Assembly (NCBI GenBank): GCA_021793495.1
Contig: JAJYSQ010000169.1
Location: 1-5,344 of the forward strand
DNA length: 5,344 nucleotides
From: Actinomycetes bacterium
GTDB lineage: Bacteria > Actinomycetota > Actinomycetes > JAJYSQ01
Direction: 5' to 3'
A program made the position numbers and the translations under genes. The notes beneath the pieces were generated by a model. The model was not told the origin of the DNA. It did no database searches and saw nothing but the letters and a program-made list of their open reading frames with translations. Below are positions 1 to 5,079 of this stretch, piece by piece; positions within the stretch are counted from its first letter, which is position 1, and each line of letters begins with the position of its first letter.

Positions 1-1774
1 TCCCGCTGAGGTCGGAGCGGTCCAGCCCGGTCACCACCGGCGCAAAGCGTTCCGCGCCCCGTACCGGGCAGGTCCAGGCGCCGGTGACCTCGATGAGCCG
101 GACCCCGGGTTCGTCCAACCAGCGCAGCAGGATCTCGGTCTCCTCCACGGTGGTCATCGCACCGGATTCGGGGTCCTGCGTCCCGGTGCTCGGCTCGGGG
201 ACGGACTCCGCGGTGGCGAGCAAGGCCTGCAGGTAGGGCCCAGGCCAGGCGCCAGGGGGCGCGTGGCCGGAAGCGGCGAGCCTGCCGTAGCGCACCACCA
301 GCACCTCCCAGCCGCCCAGAGGCTCGGGTCGAGCGGCGACCAGCTCCGCGCACCCGGTCAACGCCCGGCGACGCTGAGCCCGGGCGCACGTCCGAAGCAG
401 GGCCACCAGCCGGTCGCGCCACGGCACGGCCTCCTCGTACCGTTCCTGAGCGGCCAGCGCGCTGATCCGGGCCTCGAGCACCTCGACCACCGGGCTGGGA
501 TCCGTGGTGAACACCGCACGGGCCGCATCGACGTGCGCGGCGTACTCCTGGACGGTCTGGGCGCCGGTGCACGGGGCCTGGCACCGGCCGATCTCGGCCA
601 GCACGCAGGACGGTGACGGTCGGCGTGGGGACAGCCGGGTCCGGCACTGGCGTAGGGGCAACGCCTCCTGCAGAGCCTCGATCGTCGCCTGTGCCGCCTG
701 CATCGACGGGAACGGACCCAGGTGGTCGTCGTCGTCGGACCTGACCCGACGGACCAGGGACAGCCGCGGGAACGGCTCGCGGGTCAGCGCAAGCCAGCCG
801 GTGCGCTCGGGGGCGCGGGAACGCCGGTTGAACGCCGGTCGGTGCTGGGCGATCATCCTCACCTCCCGGACCTGGGCCTCGACCGACGTGGGGCACAGGA
901 TCGGCGTGACCCCGGTCGCCAAGGAGACCATCTGCCGCATCCGTGGTCGGGTCTCGGCAGCGGTGAAGTACGTCCGGACCCGCGAGCGCAGGTTCTTGGA
1001 CGTACCGATGTACAGCACGCGCCCGCCGGCCGCGGTGAACAGGTAGACCCCGGGGGACTCCGGCAGGCGGTCGGCCAGGTGACGCTTGCGCCGCTGCGCG
1101 ACGCTGACCTGGGACGTGAACGTCATGAGCTCGTCGAGGGTGCTCAGCCCGGCCCCGCCCAGCCGCTCGATCAGTCCGTGCAGCACGTCCACCGTGGCTC
1201 GCGCGTCGGCCAGCGCGCGGTGCTCAGGGGTGGTGGTGGCGTGGAACAGCGCCGCCAGGGTAGCGAGCTTGCAGTTGGGCGCCTCGTCACGGTCCAGCAC
1301 GACGCGGGCCAGCCGCGCGGTGTCGACGACCGGCAGATCCGGCCACGGCAGGTCCAGCCGGGCGGCCCCTGCGCGCAGGAAGCCCACGTCGAACGGTGCG
1401 TTGTGGGCCACGAGAACCGCGCCGTGGGCGAACTCGAGGAACGCCGGCAGCACGCTGGACAGCTCAGGGGCACCGGCGACCAGCGCATCGGTGATCCCGG
1501 TGAGCACGGCGATGAACGCGGGGATCGGCTGGGCCGGGTCGACCAGCGTGGCGAACTCGTCGAGCACCACCCCACCGCGAACCTTGACCGCACCGATCTC
1601 GGTGATCGCCGCGCCGGTCGGCGAGCCCCCGGTGGTCTCCAGGTCGACCACCACGAACGTCGTGTCGACCAGAGGCTGGCCGATCTCGTCGAAGCTGACC
1701 TGGCCGGGGACCTGGCCGGGGACCTGGCCGGGGCTGGTGCTGGGGTCGGGTCGGGAGCCGATGGTGGTGGGCAC
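1..1774 (-). CDS. DEDDh exonuclease fused to UvrC/Cho-like GIY-YIG nuclease (C-terminus off window)
   Basis: Predicted cytoplasmic DNA-processing enzyme combining a 3'-5' exonuclease with a UvrC/Cho-type incision domain. The window holds 591 codons; the frame is open through the left edge. The DnaQ-like part has VVDLETTGG (D44, E46), HNAPFD (D129) and HRALAD (H185, D190), a full DEDDh set. The GIY-YIG part has GVY at 242-244, YIG at 255-257, an Arg cluster at 263-267 and a candidate metal-binding Glu near 304. Cysteines 377, 390, 398 and 402 (RQC, SC, GRC, APC) match the UvrC cysteine motif. A UVR-like helix pair lies at about 431-460 (YEEAVPWRD). The last ~130 residues carry no motif I recognise. 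I chose the GTG at 1774 because the N-terminus then has family-like length (FDE-x-G about 12 residues before the exonuclease core) and a -10-like hexamer lies 7 nt upstream. A GTG at 1855 is in frame but adds an unlikely Arg-rich extension. This fusion is known in actinobacteria; repair function is inferred from the family. Confidence 0.9.
   Translation of the reverse strand, partial: MPTTIGSRPDPSTSPGQVPGQVPGQVSFDEIGQPLVDTTFVVVDLETTGGSPTGAAITEIGAVKVRGGVVLDEFATLVDPAQPIPAFIAVLTGITDALVAGAPELSSVLPAFLEFAHGAVLVAHNAPFDVGFLRAGAARLDLPWPDLPVVDTARLARVVLDRDEAPNCKLATLAALFHATTTPEHRALADARATVDVLHGLIERLGGAGLSTLDELMTFTSQVSVAQRRKRHLADRLPESPGVYLFTAAGGRVLYIGTSKNLRSRVRTYFTAAETRPRMRQMVSLATGVTPILCPTSVEAQVREVRMIAQHRPAFNRRSRAPERTGWLALTREPFPRLSLVRRVRSDDDDHLGPFPSMQAAQATIEALQEALPLRQCRTRLSPRRPSPSCVLAEIGRCQAPCTGAQTVQEYAAHVDAARAVFTTDPSPVVEVLEARISALAAQERYEEAVPWRDRLVALLRTCARAQRRRALTGCAELVAARPEPLGGWEVLVVRYGRLAASGHAPPGAWPGPYLQALLATAESVPEPSTGTQDPESGAMTTVEETEILLRWLDEPGVRLIEVTGAWTCPVRGAERFAPVVTGLDRSDLSG
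1697..1732 (-). repeat. Three perfect 12-bp tandem repeats in the exonuclease N-terminus
   Basis: The plus strand reads GACCTGGCCGGG three times without interruption. Read as the minus-strand gene, it encodes three Pro-Gly-Gln-Val units (about residues 15-26), between the start and the conserved FDE-x-G segment. The unit is a multiple of three, so gain or loss of copies keeps the frame. The segment is probably a flexible linker outside the catalytic fold. Confidence 0.9.
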
Positions 1775-1781
1775 GACCAGG

Positions 1782-1787
1782 AAGGTA
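1782..1787 (-). promoter_or_regulatory. Possible -10 element giving a leaderless exonuclease mRNA
   Basis: On the minus strand the hexamer TACCTT ends 7 nt before the GTG at 1774. This fits the TAnnnT form of actinobacterial -10 elements and would put the transcription start on or next to the start codon. No Shine-Dalgarno sequence precedes that GTG, as expected for a leaderless message. No convincing -35 hexamer is visible 17-18 nt upstream, so this is a tentative call. Confidence 0.4.
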
Positions 1788-1883
1788 CGCCGGAGGCCCG
1801 ACAGCTTCGCGGCTGACCGCGGCCGGGCCCGTACCCTCGAGGCAGGTCGTCCCACCCCGCGACCGCATCCTGTCGACCGCACC

Positions 1884-1888
1884 GGAGG
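1884..1888 (+). promoter_or_regulatory. Ribosome binding site that decides the CoA-transferase start
   Basis: GGAGG at 1884-1888 lies 5 nt before the GTG at 1894, an ideal spacing. A second in-frame GTG at 1888 overlaps this site and could not use it. The gene is therefore started at 1894, two codons shorter than the longest reading. Confidence 0.75.
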
Positions 1889-1893
1889 TGCCT

Positions 1894-3093
1894 GTGTCCC
1901 CGTCCCAGCCTGCCCGCACCGGTCCTGGCGCGCTGGACGGGGTGGTGGTCGTGGACCTGTCCCGGATGCTGCCCGGCGGGTACGCCAGCGCCCTGCTGGC
2001 CGACCTGGGGGCACGGGTGGTCAAGGTGGAGCAGCCCGGGACCGGGGACCAGGTGCGGACCATGCCGCCGTTGACCGCCGGGGGCCGTAGCGGCCTGCAC
2101 GCCAACCTCGACCGGGGCAAGGCTTCGATCGCCCTGGACCTGCGCCACCCCGAAGGACGCGCAGTGCTGCTCGACCTCCTCGTTCGCGCCGACGTCCTGG
2201 TCGAGTCGTTCCGACCTGGGGTGCTCGACCGTCTCGAGCTGGGGGAGGATGTGCTGTCGACGAGCTTCCCACGCCTGGTCCACGTCGCCATCAGTGCGTA
2301 CGGCCCGGATGGGCCCTACGCCACCAGACCCGGGCACGACATCGACGCGCTGGCGTACGCCGGGGTGCTGGCGGGTACCGGGGCGCGCGGTGGGCCTCCG
2401 GTGCTCCCGGGCGTGCAGGTGGCCGACCTGGCCGCGGGTTTGCAGGCCGTGGTCGGCGCCCTGGCTGCGCTGACCGAGCGGGCACGCAGCGGCCGCGGTC
2501 AGCGGGTGGACGTCGCCATGTCCGATGCCGCGTTGTCCCTGCAGCTTCTCGGGGCCGGGGCGGCTGCCGTCGGGGTGGAGTACGGTCCGGGAGCCGGTCC
2601 GCTGACCGGCGGGATGGCCTGCTACCGCGTGTACCGGTGTGCCGACGGACGGTACGTGGCGCTGGGGGCGTTGGAGCCGAAGTTCTTCGCCCGTACCTGC
2701 GAGCTGCTCGGGATCGCCGAGGTCGCGGACTGGCAGCTCGACCCGACCCGTCAGGAGGAGCTGGCCGGGCGCCTGGCGGGCGTGCTGGCGACGCGGACCC
2801 GGGACGAGTGGGCCGCTCTGGCGGCCGGGGAGGAGACCTGCCTGGCCCCGGTGCTGGACGTCGCCGAGGCGCTGGCTGATCCCAACGCGGTGGCCCGTGG
2901 CTCGGTCCGTACGGTGGATCTCGGTGACGGTACCCTGGGCCCGCTGCTGATGCCGGTCGTGAGGCTGGCGCGTACCCCGGCCGGCGCGGGGGCGATCCCC
3001 CAGCCCTTGGGCCGGCAGACCGACCAGGTGCTCGCCGATCTGGGGTACGGCCCCGAACGGGTCGCCGCACTGCGTGCCGCCGGCGTGCTGTGA
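1894..3093 (+). CDS. Family III CoA-transferase / alpha-methylacyl-CoA racemase-like enzyme
   Basis: A 399-residue cytoplasmic enzyme of the CaiB/BaiF fold, a normal full length for the family. It starts with the typical GVVVVDLSRMLPGGYASALLADLGARVVKVEQP segment in which the CoA-binding region begins, followed by NLDRGKASIALDL and DVLVESFRPGVLDRL. Three features point to the racemase branch. GHDIDAL supplies His148; VADLAAG supplies Asp178, 30 residues later, the spacing of the catalytic His126/Asp156 pair of mycobacterial alpha-methylacyl-CoA racemase; and CADGRYVALGALEPKFF supplies Glu261 where that enzyme has a further active-site Glu. Family reactions are racemisation of 2-methylacyl-CoA esters in branched-chain lipid or sterol breakdown, or transfer of CoA between acids. 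The substrate cannot be read from the sequence. It is the first gene of a likely operon; its TGA overlaps the start of the NYN gene (GTGA). Confidence 0.9.
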   Translation: MSPSQPARTGPGALDGVVVVDLSRMLPGGYASALLADLGARVVKVEQPGTGDQVRTMPPLTAGGRSGLHANLDRGKASIALDLRHPEGRAVLLDLLVRADVLVESFRPGVLDRLELGEDVLSTSFPRLVHVAISAYGPDGPYATRPGHDIDALAYAGVLAGTGARGGPPVLPGVQVADLAAGLQAVVGALAALTERARSGRGQRVDVAMSDAALSLQLLGAGAAAVGVEYGPGAGPLTGGMACYRVYRCADGRYVALGALEPKFFARTCELLGIAEVADWQLDPTRQEELAGRLAGVLATRTRDEWAALAAGEETCLAPVLDVAEALADPNAVARGSVRTVDLGDGTLGPLLMPVVRLARTPAGAGAIPQPLGRQTDQVLADLGYGPERVAALRAAGVL

Positions 3094-4445
3094 ACACCGA
3101 CGATCCTGAGCAGCTCGACGTCCTGCCGGCACCGGTCCGCACCCGGGTGCTGACCCTGGCGGCCGGCGCACTCGGCGCGCTGGGCGAGGACGAGGTGCCG
3201 GCCCGGCTGCGCGCGGTCCGTCGGTTCACTCCGGCGCGACGGGTACGGGCCGGGGGCGCGGCGTTGGCCGCCGTGCTGGACACGGACCCGGACTTCCGCG
3301 AGCGGATCGCCGCTCGGGTCCGTGACGGCGCTCGTGAGCTGGTCGAGGAGATCGAGCAGGGACGACTGCCGCAGACGGCGGACCCCGTCGAGCTCGCGGC
3401 GCTGGCGTACCTCATCCGGCCGACCGGCTGGGTGCAGGCGGTCGGGGAGTCCGGTCGCCGGGTCCTGGCTGCGGGAGAGGACCGGCGCCGACGGATCGAG
3501 GACGGCGAGGTTCTCCGCCTGCAGGCGGCCCTGGACCAGGCCCGGACCAGCGGGCAGGAACGCGTCGCGGCGCTGGTGGCGCAGCTGGGCGAGGCACGCG
3601 ATGCGGCCGAGACGGCCCGGCGGGAACGACGTCAGGCCCTGGCCGCCGTGGCTCGGGCCGAGCAGCAGGCCGGAGCCGCTGCCCGGGCCGTCGAGCGGGT
3701 CCGCGCCGAGGCCGACCGGGCGGTTGCCGACGCCGCTGCCGAGGCGCGTCGGGTCCAGGCCCAGCTGGCTCGTGTCGAGGCCGAGCTCGTCACGGTCCGC
3801 CGGTCCGGACGACAGGGGCGCACCGACGCGGACTCCCGGGCGCGGCTTCTCCTGGACACCCTGGTGGCTGCCGCCCAAGGGCTTCGCCGCGAGCTGGCGC
3901 TGCCCGCGGTGACCGCCCAGCCCGCCGACGCCGTGGCCGAGCTCGCCGCGAGCGCTGGCTCGCCGGACTGGGCTGGACAGGTCGGCACGCCCACCGGCCC
4001 GCCGTTGGACGAGACCGACCCGGCGCTGCTCGACCAGCTGCTCGGACTCCCGCGCGTCCACCTGGTGGTCGACGGCTACAACGTGACCAAGACCGCCTAC
4101 CCCTGGCTGTCCCTGGCGCAGCAGCGTCACCGTCTGGTGATGGGGCTGGCCGCCGTGGCCGCACGGACCGGCGCCGAGATCACCTGCTGCTTCGACGGGG
4201 CCCTGCTGGACGCCCCCGTGCCGGCTCCGTCGGTACGGGGGGTCCGGGTGCTGTTCAGCCGTCCCGGCAGCAGCGCCGACGACCTGGTCCGCGCGTTGGT
4301 CCGGGCCGAGCCTCAGGGCCGTCCCGTTCTCGTCGTCTCCAGTGATCGCGAGGTGGCCGACGGGGTGCGCGCCGCCGGGGCTCGAGCGCTGGCCTCGGTG
4401 GCGCTGGCCCGGCTTCTCGGCAGTTCTGTCGGTGGTACCTCCTAG
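3090..4445 (+). CDS. Coiled-coil protein with C-terminal YacP-like NYN (PIN-like) domain, putative RNA nuclease
   Basis: A 451-residue protein. Residues 1-120 are a conserved alpha-helical head (LRAVRRFTPARRVRAGG, DFRERIA). About 125-240 form a long Ala/Arg/Glu-rich coiled coil. RLLLDTLVAAAQGLRRELALP follows at about 252-272, then a linker, then the NYN domain from about 324. The NYN domain has VVDGYNVTK (D328), CFDG (D369), SADD (D397, D398) and SSDREVADG (D419), the acidic positions expected of a metal-dependent PIN-like nuclease. The closest characterised relative of this domain is Bacillus subtilis Rae1/YacP, a ribosome-associated mRNA endonuclease. An RNA-cleaving role here is inference. 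The coiled-coil head may mediate oligomerisation or partner binding. The GTG start overlaps the upstream TGA by 4 bp, with only weak Shine-Dalgarno complementarity, so translation is probably coupled to the CoA-transferase gene. No signal peptide or membrane segment is seen. Confidence 0.88.
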   Translation: MNTDDPEQLDVLPAPVRTRVLTLAAGALGALGEDEVPARLRAVRRFTPARRVRAGGAALAAVLDTDPDFRERIAARVRDGARELVEEIEQGRLPQTADPVELAALAYLIRPTGWVQAVGESGRRVLAAGEDRRRRIEDGEVLRLQAALDQARTSGQERVAALVAQLGEARDAAETARRERRQALAAVARAEQQAGAAARAVERVRAEADRAVADAAAEARRVQAQLARVEAELVTVRRSGRQGRTDADSRARLLLDTLVAAAQGLRRELALPAVTAQPADAVAELAASAGSPDWAGQVGTPTGPPLDETDPALLDQLLGLPRVHLVVDGYNVTKTAYPWLSLAQQRHRLVMGLAAVAARTGAEITCCFDGALLDAPVPAPSVRGVRVLFSRPGSSADDLVRALVRAEPQGRPVLVVSSDREVADGVRAAGARALASVALARLLGSSVGGTS

Positions 4446-4452
4446 CGTCCTC

Positions 4453-4482
4453 GTCGGGTGGGCGCAGCGGGCGTCCGCCGAC
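4453..4482 (+). other. G+C-rich RNA hairpin between the NYN gene and the small Cys gene
   Basis: Two stacked stems are visible: GTCGG (4453-4457) with CCGAC (4478-4482), and GGGCGC (4460-4465) with GCGTCC (4471-4476, one G-U pair). A small internal loop separates them and a 5-nt loop AGCGG closes them. It begins 8 nt after the NYN stop and ends 3 nt before the next ribosome binding site. There is no U-tract, so it is not a classical terminator. It may be a weak terminator, an mRNA 3'-end stabiliser, or a structure that tunes translation of the small gene. Confidence 0.5.
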
Positions 4483-4485
4483 CGT

Positions 4486-4492
4486 GAGGAGG
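4486..4492 (+). promoter_or_regulatory. Strong ribosome binding site of the small Cys protein
   Basis: GAGGAGG lies 5 nt before the ATG at 4498. It is the best Shine-Dalgarno match in the window and supports the short 61-residue reading rather than the longer one that begins inside the NYN gene at 4342. Confidence 0.8.
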
Positions 4493-4497
4493 TCAGG

Positions 4498-4683
4498 ATG
4501 ATCATCGATTGTGACCGGTGCGAAGTTCGCGGAGCTGCGTGTGCGGACTGCGTGGTCTCGGTCCTGCTCGACGGTCCCGGCCCCAGGGTCGAGGTCGTCG
4601 ACGAGGCCCAGGAGCGTGCGCTGGACGTGCTGGCCCGCTCCGGCCTCGTCCCGCCCCTGCGGTTGGTGCGTCGCGCCGGATGA
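4498..4683 (+). CDS. Small four-cysteine protein of 61 residues, conserved-hypothetical type
   Basis: The protein begins MIIDCDRC and carries Cys5, Cys8, Cys15 and Cys18 in a CxxC-x6-CxxC pattern at its extreme N-terminus, which suggests a bound zinc ion or possibly an iron-sulfur centre. The rest is a short DCVVSVLLDGPG strand region and a helix (VDEAQERALDVLARSGL) ending in PPLRLVRRAG. I recall similar short proteins of this MIIDCDxC form in actinobacteria, often near NlpC/P60 genes, but no function is known to me. The start is fixed by a strong ribosome binding site. It lies 52 bp after the NYN gene on the same strand, so it is probably co-transcribed with it despite the intervening hairpin. 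No signal peptide is present. A regulatory or RNA/protein-binding role is only a guess. Confidence 0.85.
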   Translation: MIIDCDRCEVRGAACADCVVSVLLDGPGPRVEVVDEAQERALDVLARSGLVPPLRLVRRAG

Positions 4684-4717
4684 GCGACGTCTGCGGGTCG
4701 TCAGGCTGGCCGGCGAG

Positions 4718-4757
4718 CGCGGGATCGCGCCACGGACCGCGGGATCGCGCCACGGAC
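4718..4757 (+). repeat. Perfect 20-bp tandem duplication
   Basis: The unit CGCGGGATCGCGCCACGGAC occurs twice back to back (4718-4737 and 4738-4757). Each copy can fold a short CGCG-GGAT-CGCG hairpin. It starts 34 bp after the stop of the small Cys gene and ends 20 bp before a GTAAC-type motif upstream of the cell-wall gene promoter. No U-tract follows, so it is not an obvious terminator. Confidence 0.93.
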
Positions 4758-4776
4758 ACAGAGTGATCTCAGACCG

Positions 4777-4792
4777 GTAACGAAAATTTGAC
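4777..4792 (+). promoter_or_regulatory. Possible MtrA-type operator upstream of the NlpC/P60-type gene
   Basis: GTAAC (4777-4781) is followed 11 bp later, in the same orientation, by TTGAC (4788-4792), a 3-of-5 match. Actinobacterial MtrA recognises GTAAC-like direct repeats about one helical turn apart and controls cell-wall hydrolase genes. The second half-site is weak, and it overlaps a TTGACA that could instead serve as a -35 element. Confidence 0.3.
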
Positions 4793-4812
4793 ACGCCCAT
4801 GGGGACAGGGAA

Positions 4813-4842
4813 TTGAACGTGGACCCGGAGCATGACTAGTGT
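4813..4842 (+). promoter_or_regulatory. Sigma-A-like promoter for the riboswitch and cell-wall gene
   Basis: TTGAAC (4813-4818) and TAGTGT (4837-4842) are separated by 18 bp and fit a -35/-10 pair with the TAnnnT form common in actinobacteria. The predicted transcription start, near 4849, lies about 40 nt before the riboswitch, so the aptamer would be in the 5' leader. An upstream TTGACA (4788-4793) is a perfect -35 hexamer but has only a poor -10 at the right distance. Confidence 0.55.
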
Positions 4843-4889
4843 GCCGGTCCAGGTGCTCGACCACTGATCGCCCACTCGGGTGACGCGGG

Positions 4890-5055
4890 TACCACCGCCG
4901 AGTTCGGCAGGGCGACTGCCCTCCACGGGAGTCGTGCTGTCGGAGCCGGGGACCCACACGTTCCCTGGGGTGAATCGACGGTCACGCCCCCACGGCGTGC
5001 CGTTGTAGGGCGCTCTTCCCCGCCCGAACCCGTCAGCTCACCCGGTAGGCGGCCG
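4890..5055 (+). ncRNA. c-di-AMP riboswitch (ydaO/yuaA class)
   Basis: Several conserved blocks of this class appear in order: a GGAGCCGGGGACCCA segment (4942-4956), GGGGTGAATC (4967-4976), GTAGGGC (5005-5011), and CCGAACCCGTCAGCT followed by CACCCGGTAGGCGG (5024-5052). CCGCC at 4895-4899 can pair with GGCGG at 5048-5052 to close the P1 stem. The class senses cyclic di-AMP and normally lowers expression of the downstream gene when c-di-AMP is high. In actinobacteria it often precedes secreted cell-wall hydrolases, which fits the gene that follows. No terminator hairpin with a U-tract is visible after it; the purine-rich ribosome binding site starts 3 nt after P1, so control may act on translation. 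The 5' boundary is approximate. Confidence 0.93.
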
Positions 5056-5066
5056 AGGAAGAAGGG
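5055..5066 (+). promoter_or_regulatory. Purine-rich ribosome binding site just after the riboswitch
   Basis: GAGGAAGAAGGG directly follows the P1 stem of the riboswitch. The only usable start nearby is the GTG at 5080, 13 nt from the end of this tract, which is longer than the usual 5-9 nt. The GAAG core may be less important than the GAGG. The closeness to P1 would let ligand-dependent folding change ribosome access. Confidence 0.5.
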
Positions 5067-5079
5067 CTGTACCGTTTCC

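Noticed and set aside
1832..1837. TACCCT as a -10 element for the CoA-transferase operon
   Set aside because: The hexamer fits TAnnnT, but the nearest -35-like sequences (CTGACC, TTCGCG) are at 13 and 20 bp, so I did not list a promoter there.
722..2090. Overlapping plus-strand frames of 364 and 334 residues
   Set aside because: They lie antisense to the DEDDh/GIY-YIG gene, whose motifs are unmistakable. Low-complexity composition and lack of ribosome binding sites mark them as shadows.
1171..3171. A 666-residue open frame on the minus strand
   Set aside because: It crosses the antisense of the CoA-transferase gene and part of the exonuclease in another frame. Its Arg/Pro/Gly-rich translation has no recognisable motif, as expected of a shadow frame in high-GC DNA.
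2751..4505. A 584-residue open frame on the minus strand
   Set aside because: It is antisense to the NYN gene and the end of the CoA-transferase gene, both well supported, and its translation shows no family motif.
4342..4683. A 113-residue version of the small Cys protein starting inside the NYN gene
   Set aside because: The conserved-looking part starts at the ATG at 4498, which has an ideal ribosome binding site; the upstream extension is the NYN gene read in another frame.
4684..4717. A terminator after the small Cys gene
   Set aside because: Only a 4-bp GACG/CGTC stem with a 9-nt loop is visible and there is no U-tract.
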